A stretch of DNA of 64,000 nucleotides from Carboxylicivirga caseinilyticus (GCA_025499705.1 JAFMVE010000001.1:62001-126000); one strand, 5' to 3'. Numbered from the stretch's first letter, positions 27,290 through 37,727 are shown. Translations and numbers: made by a program. The notes: generated by a model not told the origin, from the letters alone.

Positions 27290-28648
27290 TTAACTCTTTT
27301 TATTCTTTCTATACTGCTTACTAAAACTTTTTGAAGAAAAGTCAGACAAGTCCTTATTTTCACCTATCAACTGGTGCTGAAATGATTCTTTCATCAAGTT
27401 TTTTATACTTCCACTAAATAAATCCATTTTCTTTCTATCAGATAGAACTGAATACATCGATTTATTAACAAAACTACCTTTTGAAGCTTGCTGTCTATTG
27501 TATAAAAGTAATTTGGTTAATGGTATTTTTACCGGACAAACCTCTTCACATTTACCACAAAGTGATGAAGCAAAACTTAGATGATTATAATCTCCAAAAT
27601 CTTTAAAGTGAGGAGAAATAACAGAACCTATTGGACCACTATAGGTCGCAGCATATGTATAACCACCAATGTTTTTATAAACAGGGCAGTAATTTAAACA
27701 GGCACCACATCTTATACATTTAAGTGATTGTCTAATTTCAGGATCACTGTATAACTGACTACGTTTATTATCAAGAAGAAATACAACCATTCTTTCAGGA
27801 CCATCTGTTTCATTTATCTTTTTTGGTCCAAAAAATACATTGCTATAAACAGTTAGCTGTTGCCCTGTTCCATGAGCAGCCAAAACAGGCCACATTTTAG
27901 CAAGATCATTTATGGATGGAATAACTTTTTCAATACCAACAATAACTATATGTGTTTTAGGCATTGAAGCAGATAAAAATGCATTTCCTTCATTTTCAGT
28001 AACAGCAATGGCACCTTCTTTGGCACAAATAAAGTTACCTCCAGTTATTCCAACATCAGCTGTAAGAAACTTATTTCGAAGATAATGACGAACAAAATCT
28101 GTCATCTCTTCAGCAGAAAGATTCAGATCAGTACCAAAATGTTTATTGAATAACTGGGCAACATCGGTTTTTGATTTATGCATCGCTGGTGTAACAATAT
28201 GATAAGGTTTTTCACCAGCTACCTGCACAATAAATTCTCCTAAGTCAGTTTCAACAGACTCAATTCCTCTTTCTTCCAGATGTTCATTTAATTCAACTTC
28301 TTCCGAAACCATCGATTTACTTTTAACAAGCATTTTGGTTTCTTCATCTTTTAGAACTTCAGCAATCTGTTCAATCAATGAATTAGCATCTTCAGCCCAA
28401 TAAACATCAATTCCATTATTCTTTGCATTCTCTTCAAATTCAATTAGCAAATCGGGAAGTCTGTTAATCACTTCATTTTTAATATCTGCAGTAATTTCTT
28501 TAGCTAATTCAAAATCAGAAAAACGTAATTTTCCTGCCTGAACAGCTACATCGTACTTCGAAATATTAAAGTTAATAGTTTTACGATGTTGTAAATCACT
28601 GGCAATCTTAGCTGATTGCTTTTTAAATATTTTAGCCTGATTAGTCAA
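27290..28648 (-). CDS. lutB: LutB-like iron-sulfur protein (lactate utilisation)
   Basis: A 452-residue protein with an N-terminal LUD domain (about 65-285) and a C-terminal ferredoxin-like part with two 4Fe-4S motifs: CIRCGACLNYCPVY (about 310-323) and CGKCEEVCPVKIP (about 361-373). LutB works with LutA (cysteine-rich FeS protein) and LutC in the oxidation of L-lactate to pyruvate. Neither lutA nor lutC is adjacent here: the neighbours are rpiB (5 bases away, upstream) and the Rrf2 gene. It may be a lone member or have partners elsewhere. Confidence 0.85.
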   Translation of the reverse strand: MTNQAKIFKKQSAKIASDLQHRKTINFNISKYDVAVQAGKLRFSDFELAKEITADIKNEVINRLPDLLIEFEENAKNNGIDVYWAEDANSLIEQIAEVLKDEETKMLVKSKSMVSEEVELNEHLEERGIESVETDLGEFIVQVAGEKPYHIVTPAMHKSKTDVAQLFNKHFGTDLNLSAEEMTDFVRHYLRNKFLTADVGITGGNFICAKEGAIAVTENEGNAFLSASMPKTHIVIVGIEKVIPSINDLAKMWPVLAAHGTGQQLTVYSNVFFGPKKINETDGPERMVVFLLDNKRSQLYSDPEIRQSLKCIRCGACLNYCPVYKNIGGYTYAATYSGPIGSVISPHFKDFGDYNHLSFASSLCGKCEEVCPVKIPLTKLLLYNRQQASKGSFVNKSMYSVLSDRKKMDLFSGSIKNLMKESFQHQLIGENKDLSDFSSKSFSKQYRKNKKS

Positions 28649-28653
28649 TTTAA

Positions 28654-29088
28654 TTACAAAGGAATTTTATCTATTCTTTTTTGATGTCTTCCACCTTCAA
28701 AACCGGTATTCAAGAACTTATTCACAATATCAATGGCTTGTTCATTACTAACAAATCTGCCAGGTATTGAACAAATATTGGCATCGTTATGGAGACGAGC
28801 CAATTCAGAAATTTCAGCATTCCAACACAATGCTGCTCTAATGCCCTGGTGCTTATTAGCAGTCATATTAATACCATTGCCACTTCCACAAACTGAAATT
28901 CCAATTTCAAATTCATGATTTTCAACAGCTGAAGCCATAGGATGAGCATAATCAGCATAATCTGTACTCTCATCAGAATAAGTTCCGAAATCTTTTACTT
29001 CTAATCCTTTTTCAACCAGATATTTTTTTATTACTTCCTTAACAGGAAATCCTGCATGATCTGCAGCTAAAGCTATTGATTTAAACAT
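28654..29088 (-). CDS. rpiB: Ribose-5-phosphate isomerase B
   Basis: Interconverts ribose 5-phosphate and ribulose 5-phosphate in the pentose phosphate pathway. The 144-residue length and the motifs AADHAGFPVKE (about 7-17), VKDFGTYSDESTDYADYAHP and CGSGNGINMTANKHQGIRAALCW (catalytic Cys near 68) are typical of the RpiB/LacAB family. It is the first gene of a likely operon with lutB, driven from 29109. Confidence 0.95.
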   Translation of the reverse strand: MFKSIALAADHAGFPVKEVIKKYLVEKGLEVKDFGTYSDESTDYADYAHPMASAVENHEFEIGISVCGSGNGINMTANKHQGIRAALCWNAEISELARLHNDANICSIPGRFVSNEQAIDIVNKFLNTGFEGGRHQKRIDKIPL

Positions 29089-29108
29089 TGTTCCGTTATT
29101 TTGTATTG

Positions 29109-29116
29109 CAAATATA
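29109..29116 (-). promoter_or_regulatory. Candidate -7 box for rpiB-lutB
   Basis: The plus-strand CAAATATA reads TATATTTG (context TTATATTTGCAA) on the minus strand, an exact TAnnTTTG match. Transcription would start about 15 bases before the rpiB ATG at 29088. No -33 TTTG seen. Confidence 0.5.
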
Positions 29117-29552
29117 ACAATGCTTTGCGGCTTATTTCACTCTTTGTGAATAAACACATAAATATTTGTTAATAACTTGTGAAAAGCCGGTAGTTACTTT
29201 TTAAAAATATATCTTGATTGTTTTAACTTTTTTTTACATACAAAGGTTAGGTAATAGGGTGGGTGTTTAAAAAGGAATTTTTTAAGTGATACTTTTGAAC
29301 GGTCTTAAATATCGTTTTACACACATTGAAAAAAAGAAATTATTAAATTTGAACTTTATTAACGATTTGTTGAAAGGATTCAAAAGTGAATTAATATCAA
29401 TCGTTTATAACGATTAACTAATGTTAATAAGTGGTTAATTAAAATGGTTTCTTTGGTAAAAAGTTATTCTCAAAGTAATTTTCGAAATATTTGCTAACCA
29501 AATTAACAGCATAATATCATCACTATATTTTATTTATTTATTCTATTAAAAT
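29117..29552. other. Long AT-rich gap between divergent rpiB and nadA
   Basis: About 435 bases between divergent genes with no ORF that I can support. It holds one DnaA-box-like sequence, TGTGAATAA at 29145-29153 (TTATTCACA on the minus strand), and many TTAATAA runs. A single box does not make an origin. Confidence 0.5.
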
Positions 29553-30548
29553 ATGAATATAAAGAGTAGTTGGTTGAAAAGTGGATTTGTGGACGAACCG
29601 GTTCCAACTAATATTGATTTGATACAGGAAATCAATCGTATAAAGAAAGAAAAGAATGCCATAATAATGGGGCATTACTATCAAAAGGATGAATTACAGG
29701 ATATTGCAGATTTTGTTGGTGATAGTTTAGCTTTGGCTCAACAAGCTGCTACAACCAATGCAGATATAATTGTACTTGCCGGAGTTCACTTTATGGGCGA
29801 GACTGCTAAAATTTTATCTCCTGATAAAACAGTTTTAGTACCTGATTTAAACGCCGGATGTAGTTTAGCCGATAGTTGTCCACCTGACGCTTTTAAAGAG
29901 TTTGTTGAGAACCATCCTGGCCATACTGTTCTTACCTATGTTAATACAACCGCTAAAATTAAGGCATTATCCGATATTGTTGTTACCAGTACTAACGCTA
30001 AAAGTATTGTTGATAGTCTGCCTAAGGATGAAAAAATAATTTTCGGTCCTGATAGAAATTTAGGCAATTATTTAAATGGTATAACAGGACGTGAGATGGT
30101 TCTATGGAATGGGGCTTGTCATGTACATGAAAAGTTTTCTGTAGAGAAGATAGTTGAATTGAAAAAAGAATTTCCTGATGCATTGGTATTGGCACATCCT
30201 GAATGTAAAAAGCCGCTTCTAATATTGGCAGATTATGTTGGAAGTACTGCAGCTCTGTTAAAATTCAGTATTAATTCAGAGGCAAAACAATTTATTGTTG
30301 CAACTGAATCTGGTATTATTCATCAAATGAAAAAGGCTTGTCCTGATAAAGAATTTATACCAGCTCCACCTAATGATTCTACATGTGCTTGCAACGATTG
30401 TGAGTATATGAAGCTAAATACCATAGAAAAGTTGTATAATTGTTTAAAATATGAATGGCCTACTATTGAAGTATCAGAGGATATTAGAGTAGAGGCTGTA
30501 AAACCGATTAACAGAATGTTGGATATTTCTGAAAAATTCGGTCTCTAA
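29553..30548 (+). CDS. nadA: Quinolinate synthase A
   Basis: Condenses iminoaspartate with dihydroxyacetone phosphate to quinolinate in de novo NAD synthesis, using a 4Fe-4S cluster. Signatures: MGHYYQKDELQDIADFVGDSL (about 39-59), VHFMGETAKILSP, VPDLNAGCSLADSCP. Likely cluster ligands are C103, C189 (NGACHVH) and one Cys of the CACNDC group at 278-283. The 331-residue length is normal. nadB and nadC are not adjacent. It starts the long plus-strand run that ends with uvrC. Confidence 0.95.
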   Translation: MNIKSSWLKSGFVDEPVPTNIDLIQEINRIKKEKNAIIMGHYYQKDELQDIADFVGDSLALAQQAATTNADIIVLAGVHFMGETAKILSPDKTVLVPDLNAGCSLADSCPPDAFKEFVENHPGHTVLTYVNTTAKIKALSDIVVTSTNAKSIVDSLPKDEKIIFGPDRNLGNYLNGITGREMVLWNGACHVHEKFSVEKIVELKKEFPDALVLAHPECKKPLLILADYVGSTAALLKFSINSEAKQFIVATESGIIHQMKKACPDKEFIPAPPNDSTCACNDCEYMKLNTIEKLYNCLKYEWPTIEVSEDIRVEAVKPINRMLDISEKFGL

Positions 30549-30566
30549 TAATACCTAAACCATAAT

Positions 30567-30959
30567 ATGCAAAAGCTTCAAAATCCTTTATCAGTATTGT
30601 TGGTTGAAGATAATGTACTCAATCAAAAGCTTATCTTTCTTAATTTATCTAAGTATGGCTTTATTATTGATATTGCCAATAATGGTCAGGAAGCTTTGGA
30701 TAAATTGGAAGTAAATACTTACGATCTAATTCTGATGGATTTAATGATGCCTATCATGGATGGGTTGGAAACTACTGTAGCCATACGAGATCAGGAAAAA
30801 ATTACAAAAAAGCATATGCCAATTATTGGTTTAACAGCCAATACATATGATGCTGATCGTGATAAATGTCTTGCTTATGGTATGGATGAATATATGGCTA
30901 AACCCTTTGATTTAAAAGAGTTTTTTACCAATATTACTAATTTAGGTCTAATCAAATAG
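30567..30959 (+). CDS. Stand-alone receiver-domain response regulator
   Basis: A CheY-like receiver with no output domain (130 residues). Key residues are E14-D15 (LLVEDN), phospho-acceptor D58 (LILMDLMMP), T90 (IIGLTANT) and K112 (YMAKPFD). The [10 protein letters not shown] opening is typical of receivers that belong to hybrid-kinase phosphorelays. It sits 18 bases after nadA and 5 bases before ruvB, but I see no functional link to either. Confidence 0.9.
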   Translation: MQKLQNPLSVLLVEDNVLNQKLIFLNLSKYGFIIDIANNGQEALDKLEVNTYDLILMDLMMPIMDGLETTVAIRDQEKITKKHMPIIGLTANTYDADRDKCLAYGMDEYMAKPFDLKEFFTNITNLGLIK

Positions 30960-30964
30960 TTTTA

Positions 30965-31978
30965 ATGGATTTCGATATTAGAGGATATGATAATGGTGAG
31001 GTAGATATTGAGAAGCAACTAAGACCTCTAAGTTTCGATGATTTTAAAGGCCAGGATAAAGTAGTTGAGAATCTCGAAATATTTGTTCAGGCTGCTAAAA
31101 TGCGTGGTGAGGCTTTAGATCATGTTTTGTTACACGGACCTCCCGGATTGGGTAAAACTACTTTATCAAACATTATTGCAAATCAGCTTGGTGTTGGGTT
31201 TAAATTAACCAGTGGTCCTGTACTTGATAAACCAGGCGATTTAGCTGGAATCCTTACTAGTCTCGAAGAAAATGATGTTTTATTTATTGATGAAATACAT
31301 CGCTTAAGTCCTGTTGTTGAAGAGTATCTGTATAGTGCTATGGAAGATTTCAGGATTGATATAGTAATAGATAAAGGACCCGGTGCTAGAAGTATACAAA
31401 TAGATTTAAATCATTTTACTTTAATTGGTGCCACTACACGAAGCGGCTTATTAACTGCCCCTTTAAGAGCCCGATTTGGTATTAATTGTCATTTAGAATA
31501 TTACGACCCTAAAACTCTTGCTGGTATTATTGAAAGGTCTGCAGATATTTTAAAAGTAAGAATTCATGAGAATGCTTGTGATGAAATATCAAGACGTAGC
31601 AGAGGTACTCCGCGTATAGCTAATGCTCTTTTAAGAAGAGTTAGAGATTTTGCCCAGGTTAAGGGTGATGGAACCATAAATATTGATATTAGTAAGGTTG
31701 CTCTTAATGCTTTAAATATCGATCAGCACGGACTGGATATTATGGACCATAAGATTTTATTAACCATGATTGATAAATTTAATGGTGGTCCTGTTGGTGT
31801 GAATACAATAGCAACTGCTGTAGGAGAAGATTCGGGAACCATAGAAGAAGTTTATGAACCTTTTTTAATTATGGAAGGATTTATTAACAGAACGCCTCGT
31901 GGTAGAGTAGTAACTGCTCTAGCATATGACCATTTAGGAAAAGACACTAAGTTTAATCAAGGAACCTTATTTAGTTAA
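30965..31978 (+). CDS. ruvB: Holliday junction helicase motor RuvB
   Basis: The AAA+ ring motor that drives branch migration with RuvA. Opening: [20 protein letters not shown]. Walker A is GPPGLGKTT (58-66), Walker B FIDEIHRL (107-114), sensor 1 is in [19 protein letters not shown] with the arginine finger, and the winged-helix end contains [16 protein letters not shown]. Complete at 337 residues. ruvA and ruvC are not in the window. Confidence 0.97.
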   Translation: MDFDIRGYDNGEVDIEKQLRPLSFDDFKGQDKVVENLEIFVQAAKMRGEALDHVLLHGPPGLGKTTLSNIIANQLGVGFKLTSGPVLDKPGDLAGILTSLEENDVLFIDEIHRLSPVVEEYLYSAMEDFRIDIVIDKGPGARSIQIDLNHFTLIGATTRSGLLTAPLRARFGINCHLEYYDPKTLAGIIERSADILKVRIHENACDEISRRSRGTPRIANALLRRVRDFAQVKGDGTINIDISKVALNALNIDQHGLDIMDHKILLTMIDKFNGGPVGVNTIATAVGEDSGTIEEVYEPFLIMEGFINRTPRGRVVTALAYDHLGKDTKFNQGTLFS

Positions 31979-31981
31979 TTA

Positions 31982-33442
31982 GTGAGTAAATTAAAGAGTC
32001 TGGCAGGTGAAACTATCATTTATGGTGCCAGTACAATTATAAGTCGTTTATTGGCCTGGCTTTTAATGCCGTTTTATATCCGTACTCTTGACCCTGAGTT
32101 GTTTGGAGGTGTTACCAATATCTATAGTTATATTGCTGTAGTTCTGGTTTTACTAACTTTTGGATTAGAAACAGGATATTTTCGTTTTGTATCAGAAGAT
32201 AATAAAGATGATTTACTAAAGTCGTTAACAACATTTATATCGGGCATTTCTATATTATTTGTTTTAGTGGTTTTTGTTTTAATTGACCCTATTACTAATT
32301 TAATTGGTAATGAGTTTCTTATCGGTTCTATTTTTAAGTATGGTGCGATAATTGTTTCGATAGATGCTATTGTAAGTTTACCTTTTGCCGATTTACGATA
32401 CCGTAATTTAAAACTTAAATATGCAAGTTTAAGGTTGATTCAGGTCCTCCTTAATATCATATTGAATGTATTTTTCCTTGTTATTTTACCTTATTTAGCC
32501 AATAATGATGTTAGATGGGCTGATATTCTATTTGATCCAAATAACAGGCTTAAATACGTATTTATTGCTAATATTTTAAGTTCTGGGTTAATCGGTGTCT
32601 ATTTTATTCCTTTGATTTTTACAAATTCAGGGAAATTGGTTTTTCATAGCTTACAACCGATATTAAAATATTCAACTCCTATAATGATTGTGGGTCTTTT
32701 TGGAATGCTGATTCAAAATGCTGATAAAATATTGATGCTTCAATTAGTGCCTGAGAACGCTATGAAGGCATTGGGTATTTATTCTGCAAATTATAAAATT
32801 GGAGTTTTAATGATGTTGTTCATTCAATCCTATAGATTAGCTTTCGAACCATTCTTTTTTAAAGAAGGAAAACAAAATACATCTAAAGATTTATATGCCA
32901 GAATACTTAAGTACTTTGTAATATTTGGAATTATTATTTACGTAGGAGTGCTACTTTTTCTGGATGTGGTAAATCTTTTTCTTCTGCCCGAATATTATGA
33001 AGGTAATATTATCATTCCATTTGTACTTTTAGGGCAGTTATTCTTCGGAATTTATTATTCTTTGTCCTTATGGTATAAGTTAACAGATAAAACAAAATAT
33101 GGTGCTTATATTAGCGGATTTGGTGCTTTTACGGTTATTATTCTGAATATTGTTTTAGTGCCTAAATTTGGTTATTTAGGTGCTGCAATAAGTTCATTTA
33201 TTTGTTTCTTTTTAATGATGATCTTGTCTTATTTCTACGGACAAAAGTTTTATCCAATTAATTACCCTGTAAAAACAATAGTACTGTATATTTTATCTGG
33301 TATAGTTATTGTTTATCTGGCTTCACTAATAACTCTTAATAATAATATATTTTTATTGGTTATTAAAGGGTTTATATTTGTTAGTTATATAGGAACTATT
33401 CTATTACTTGAACTCAAGAATTTTAAAAAAATATTAAGATGA
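31982..33442 (+). CDS. Polysaccharide flippase-like MOP superfamily protein
   Basis: A 486-residue integral membrane protein with about 12-14 helices, resembling Wzx and other MOP-superfamily lipid-linked sugar flippases; opening [30 protein letters not shown] and the loop [31 protein letters not shown] are characteristic. It begins with GTG, two bases after the ruvB stop codon, and its stop overlaps the dut start by four bases (ATGA), so it is translationally coupled to both. No glycosyltransferases lie nearby, so this is a conserved solitary flippase rather than part of a capsule locus. Confidence 0.85.
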   Translation: MSKLKSLAGETIIYGASTIISRLLAWLLMPFYIRTLDPELFGGVTNIYSYIAVVLVLLTFGLETGYFRFVSEDNKDDLLKSLTTFISGISILFVLVVFVLIDPITNLIGNEFLIGSIFKYGAIIVSIDAIVSLPFADLRYRNLKLKYASLRLIQVLLNIILNVFFLVILPYLANNDVRWADILFDPNNRLKYVFIANILSSGLIGVYFIPLIFTNSGKLVFHSLQPILKYSTPIMIVGLFGMLIQNADKILMLQLVPENAMKALGIYSANYKIGVLMMLFIQSYRLAFEPFFFKEGKQNTSKDLYARILKYFVIFGIIIYVGVLLFLDVVNLFLLPEYYEGNIIIPFVLLGQLFFGIYYSLSLWYKLTDKTKYGAYISGFGAFTVIILNIVLVPKFGYLGAAISSFICFFLMMILSYFYGQKFYPINYPVKTIVLYILSGIVIVYLASLITLNNNIFLLVIKGFIFVSYIGTILLLELKNFKKILR

Positions 33443-33876
33443 GTATTGTTAAAATAGTAAATAAAGGAAAACATCAACTTCCTCAATATAGCACTGAACA
33501 TTCGTCGGGAATGGATTTACGTGCAAATTTAGATAGTCCTGTTGTGTTAAAACCATTACAACGTGCATTAATTCCGACAGGTCTTTATATTGAATTACCC
33601 GAGGGTCATGAAGCGCAAATTAGACCAAGAAGTGGGTTGGCAGCTAAACATGGTTTGACCGTTCTTAATAGTCCTGGTACTATTGATGCAGATTATCGTG
33701 GAGAGGTAAAAGTTATTCTTGTTAATCTTTCTGATACAGAATTTACTATAAACGATGGTGAAAGAATCTGTCAAATGATTATTACTGAATATACTAAAGT
33801 AACTCTTAAAGAAGTTGAAATATTAGAAGATAGTGTTAGAGGAGCTGGTGGCTTTGGTCATACAGGAACAAATTAA
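33439..33876 (+). CDS. dut: dUTP diphosphatase
   Basis: Hydrolyses dUTP to dUMP, keeping uracil out of DNA and supplying thymidylate synthesis. All five dUTPase motifs can be read in 145 residues: [37 protein letters not shown] and the C-terminal flexible arm [10 protein letters not shown] that closes over the active site. Start overlaps the upstream flippase stop (ATGA at 33439-33442). Confidence 0.97.
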   Translation: MSIVKIVNKGKHQLPQYSTEHSSGMDLRANLDSPVVLKPLQRALIPTGLYIELPEGHEAQIRPRSGLAAKHGLTVLNSPGTIDADYRGEVKVILVNLSDTEFTINDGERICQMIITEYTKVTLKEVEILEDSVRGAGGFGHTGTN

Positions 33877-33880
33877 TCTT

Positions 33881-35629
33881 ATGAAAAAATTTAATTTAAT
33901 AATATTATCAATTTTACTAGTTGTTACCTCTTGTAAAACTACTAAAAATGTCGCTAATCAAGGTGTTGATGCAACCAGTATAGACAAAGTTGTTCTTGAT
34001 GAATCTGATCAAAGAAAATTTGATTATTTTTTCTATGAGGCAGGTCGCGAAAAAATGAAAGGTAACCTACAAAAGGCTGCTATGTATCTTACCGAATGTT
34101 TGAAAATAGATCCTACTAGCAGTGCTTCTATGTATGAATTAGCAAATATTCTCGTCGCGGGAAATGAAGTTAATAAAGCTCAAGTATTATTGGAAAGAGC
34201 CGTAGTTATAGAGCCTGAAAATATTTGGTATAGTTTGTTATTGGCGGAGTTGTATCAACAAAATAAAGAAGGTGATAAAGCTATATCAATATATGAAAAA
34301 CTTGTTGCTAAGGATTCTGATAATGATGAATATTTGTATGGTTTAGCGCAAATGTATGCTAATAATAGTCAATTTGATAAAGCAATAAAAGCATATGATC
34401 AATTAGAGAAACGCATTGGACTTAATGAAATTCTGATACTTGAAAAGGAACAGGTTTATTTACAGCAAGGTGAAAATAAAAGTGCATTAGCTGAAGTTCA
34501 AAAATTGATAAAACGTTATCCTGATGAACCACGATATTATGGTTATTTGGCTGATTATTATCTTTATCTTAATGATATTGAAAATGCTAAAAGGGCTTTT
34601 AGTATTGTTTTAGAAAAAGATCCTGAAAACGCATTAGCTTATTTTAGTCTCGGTAATATTGCAAAATCACAAAATGATTCAATAGCTTTTAAAGATTTTT
34701 ATATTAAAGGTCTAAGTCAAAAATCAACCCCTTTTGATGTAAAATTCCAGCGTATTATGCCTCTTTTAATGGAAGGAAATGGCACAATTTCAGAGCATGA
34801 TTACCTTGAAGATTTTTTCAAAGTTTTAATAGATACACACCCTTTTGAATCTAACGCCTATATCTACTTGGGTAATTATTATAAAGCTATAAATAAGGAT
34901 GATAAGGCATTGGAATCATATGAGCAAGCATTGGGTATTCAGGCTAAGAATGAGTTAATATGGCAAGAGTATATATTGCTTTTATTAAATAAGGAAGACT
35001 ATAATCTTGTATTCGATAAATCAAATACTGCAATTTCTTATTTTCCTCAAAATTCTTTTTTCTATTTAATTGCAGCTTCTGCAGCTATGCAAACTGACAG
35101 TAATGAGAAAGCTCTGGAATTATTAGAGAAAGGTTATTTGTATGTAGGAGAGAATAAAGCATTAAAAGCACAGTATCTTGCAACTATGGGTGATGTATAT
35201 TATTCATTGGACCAGGCTGATAAAGCTTTTGCTGTTTATGAAGAATCTTTGAAAATTGACGAATTTAATATTGTTGTATTAAATAATTATAGCTATTACT
35301 TGACTCTTGAAAATAAGAATCTTGAAAAGGCTGAAAAAATGAGTAGCAAATGTATTGATTTGGAACCTAGCAATGCTACTTATCTTGATACATATGCCTG
35401 GGTTTTGTTTAAAAGAGAAAGATATTTCGAAGCCAAGTATATAATTGAAAGAGCCCTAGATAACGGTGGTAATCAAAGTGATGTTATTGTAGAACATTAC
35501 GGTGATATTCTGTTTAAAAATGGTGATATTGAAAATGCCGTTAAGCAATGGAAATTATCTGAATCAATGGGTAATAAAAGTGAGTTGTTAAAAAAGAAAA
35601 TTGAAACCAAGTCATTTATTAAAGAGTGA
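33881..35629 (+). CDS. Tetratricopeptide-repeat lipoprotein
   Basis: A 582-residue lipoprotein: signal peptide with lipobox Cys at residue 18 (VVTSC), then TPR repeats through the rest of the chain (for example GNLQKAAMYLTECLKIDPTSSASMYELANIL and DDKALESYEQALGIQAKNELIW). I chose the ATG at 33881, five bases after the dut stop; the frame opens earlier, inside dut, but that extension lacks a signal peptide. It is an outer-membrane or periplasmic scaffold. The stop codon overlaps the start of the DUF4292 lipoprotein (GTGA), and an EnvC-like gene follows, so the three products may act together in cell-envelope assembly. Confidence 0.85.
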   Translation: MKKFNLIILSILLVVTSCKTTKNVANQGVDATSIDKVVLDESDQRKFDYFFYEAGREKMKGNLQKAAMYLTECLKIDPTSSASMYELANILVAGNEVNKAQVLLERAVVIEPENIWYSLLLAELYQQNKEGDKAISIYEKLVAKDSDNDEYLYGLAQMYANNSQFDKAIKAYDQLEKRIGLNEILILEKEQVYLQQGENKSALAEVQKLIKRYPDEPRYYGYLADYYLYLNDIENAKRAFSIVLEKDPENALAYFSLGNIAKSQNDSIAFKDFYIKGLSQKSTPFDVKFQRIMPLLMEGNGTISEHDYLEDFFKVLIDTHPFESNAYIYLGNYYKAINKDDKALESYEQALGIQAKNELIWQEYILLLLNKEDYNLVFDKSNTAISYFPQNSFFYLIAASAAMQTDSNEKALELLEKGYLYVGENKALKAQYLATMGDVYYSLDQADKAFAVYEESLKIDEFNIVVLNNYSYYLTLENKNLEKAEKMSSKCIDLEPSNATYLDTYAWVLFKRERYFEAKYIIERALDNGGNQSDVIVEHYGDILFKNGDIENAVKQWKLSESMGNKSELLKKKIETKSFIKE

Positions 35630-36462
35630 AAAATAGGTTTGTATTATATGTAATATTTTTAGTACTGGTTTCATGTAAAAGTACCCGCACAATCTATGAT
35701 CGTCATGGAGAGTTAAAAAATATTACTGATTTAAGATTGATAAAGAGTATTAGCGATAATTATTTAGAGTATAATACTATATTTTTCAAAAAATTCAAGG
35801 CTGGTATAGAGATTAATGGTGAAAATAAATCATTCAAAGGTAATATATATCTTAATAGAGATAGTTCTGTAGTTATATCCATTAACCCTTTAATTGGTAT
35901 TGAACTTTTAAGAGTAAGACTAAGTAATAATAATGTTGAAATACTGGATAGAACTAAAAGGGATTATTTAAAGGGTAGCTATGAGTATTTATGGGAAAAG
36001 TTTATGCTTGAATTAGATTTTAAAACTATCCATAGTATACTTACTAATGAACTTTTTGTTTATCCACCTGATATTGATGAAATTGATGCTCTTAAGAAAT
36101 ATAAACATGATGTTTCTGATGATCTTTATGTTTTTCAATCATTAAAACAAGGCAGGGCTCAAAGAATTGAGCGTAAAGGTGTTAAGAAAGAACTAGTTTT
36201 ACATGAATTTTATATATTGCCTGAAGTTTTTAAGGTTAATAGGACTTATATAAAAGATTTTAATTCAAATGGTGTTGTAGATATCTCTTATGATGATTTT
36301 TTTGAAGTAAGGAATGGGTTATTTCCTGGTAAAATGAAAGTTTCCGGGATACGTGGTTTAAATAAATTTATAATTGAATTAAAATTTGATGATATTGAAT
36401 TTGATAGTACTAACTCATTGGGTTTTAAAATATCTGATAAATATTCTAAAAAGACTTTATAA
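35626..36462 (+). CDS. DUF4292 lipoprotein
   Basis: A 278-residue lipoprotein with lipobox Cys at residue 17 (VLVSC). The mature part is beta-rich and matches the Bacteroidota DUF4292 family (ISINPLIGIELLRVRLSNNNVEILDRTKRDYLKGSYEYL), which looks like a LolA/LppX-type half-barrel that could bind lipid. It starts with GTG overlapping the TPR gene's TGA, and the next gene starts two bases after its stop. No function has been shown to my knowledge. Confidence 0.8.
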   Translation: MKNRFVLYVIFLVLVSCKSTRTIYDRHGELKNITDLRLIKSISDNYLEYNTIFFKKFKAGIEINGENKSFKGNIYLNRDSSVVISINPLIGIELLRVRLSNNNVEILDRTKRDYLKGSYEYLWEKFMLELDFKTIHSILTNELFVYPPDIDEIDALKKYKHDVSDDLYVFQSLKQGRAQRIERKGVKKELVLHEFYILPEVFKVNRTYIKDFNSNGVVDISYDDFFEVRNGLFPGKMKVSGIRGLNKFIIELKFDDIEFDSTNSLGFKISDKYSKKTL

Positions 36463-36464
36463 CA

Positions 36465-37610
36465 ATGCATTTAAGATATTCTTTTATTCTATCCTTTCTA
36501 TTGTTTAATTTGGCTGTTTTTAGTCAAAATATAGATGATTTACAATCAGAAAAGAAACGGTTAGAAGAAGAGTTAAAAAAATCGTCAAAAATGCTTGTTT
36601 TATATGGCAATCAAAAAAATAAAGCCATAACAAATATTAAACTTATAAATGCTCAGATTACTTCAAGAGAAGAACTTATTAATGTTTATAATAAAGAGAT
36701 TAGCTTGATAAACGACGATATTCATAGACTTAGAATAGATATTGAAAAGTCTGTTTCGGAGCTTGAACAAATTAAAGCTGATTATGCGCGTTTGATTCAA
36801 AAGAGTTTTGAAAATAGAAAAATTTATAATGAAGTTGCTTTTTTCCTTGGAGCAGAAAGTTTTAATGCAGCTTATCGTCGATTTATTTTATTTAAAGAAT
36901 ATAATAAGTTCAGAAAAAATCAGGGGATTCTTATTCAAACCAGAACTTCTGAATTAGAAGAAAAAAAGTCATTATTAGAAGTAAAACTTAAGGTTCAAAA
37001 TACCACTTTACAGTCAGTTTTAAACGAGAAAGAGGAATTATTAAAAAGTCGAAAGAATCTTGATCAGTCAATCGATTCTTTAAAAAGGAAAGAAAGACAA
37101 TTAAAAGCTCAAATAAAGAAAAATCAGGAGTCACTTGAGAAGTTGGAACAAGCAATATTAAAACTAATTGAGGAATCTAGTAAAGAATCATTTACAGCCT
37201 CTGATTTCAATAAAGCTATTGGAAAATTGAAATGGCCTGTAAATTCAGGTATTATTATATCTAAGTTTGGCGAACATCAACATCCTGTTTTAAAGTATGT
37301 AAAAGTAAATAACAATGGTGTCGATATCCAATGTCAAAATGATAATAAATGTAAGGTTGTTTTCGATGGTGTAGTTTCAAGAATAGTTACTATTCCTGGA
37401 TATAATAAGACTGTAATTATTCGTCATGGAAAATATTTGACAGTATATGCTAATTTAAAGTCTGTTCTGCTGAAGAAAGGTGATAAGGTAATTAAAGGTT
37501 CATTAATCGGTGAAATATATGATGGAGAGGGCGAAAATTCTAATGTTTTACATTTTGAAATATGGGAACAAAATGTAAAATTAAATCCCGAAAAATGGCT
37601 AATAAATTAA
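36465..37610 (+). CDS. EnvC-like murein hydrolase activator (degenerate M23 domain)
   Basis: A signal peptide (about 1-20) is followed by two long coiled-coil segments (about 22-120 and 155-238) and a LytM/M23 domain (about 255-381). Two of the four active-site positions are changed: N283 replaces the zinc His of HxxxD (NNGVD, D287 kept), and V361 replaces the catalytic His of HxH (VLH, H363 kept). This is the pattern of EnvC, which activates amidases at the septum but does not cleave peptidoglycan itself. Length 381 and layout agree. It ends a tightly packed run with dut, the TPR and the DUF4292 lipoproteins. Confidence 0.85.
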   Translation: MHLRYSFILSFLLFNLAVFSQNIDDLQSEKKRLEEELKKSSKMLVLYGNQKNKAITNIKLINAQITSREELINVYNKEISLINDDIHRLRIDIEKSVSELEQIKADYARLIQKSFENRKIYNEVAFFLGAESFNAAYRRFILFKEYNKFRKNQGILIQTRTSELEEKKSLLEVKLKVQNTTLQSVLNEKEELLKSRKNLDQSIDSLKRKERQLKAQIKKNQESLEKLEQAILKLIEESSKESFTASDFNKAIGKLKWPVNSGIIISKFGEHQHPVLKYVKVNNNGVDIQCQNDNKCKVVFDGVVSRIVTIPGYNKTVIIRHGKYLTVYANLKSVLLKKGDKVIKGSLIGEIYDGEGENSNVLHFEIWEQNVKLNPEKWLIN

Positions 37611-37727
37611 TTTCTTAATATTTTGTAAAAAAAATGGAACACTTTGTTTATTTTGTAGTATAAAAGGATGATGTAGACTTGAACTATAGATATTTTTACC
37701 AATTCTAATCGGTATAATGAGATATTA

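Noticed and set aside
31982-33442. Capsule or O-antigen locus
   Set aside because: The flippase is alone among housekeeping genes, with no glycosyltransferases or polymerase beside it.
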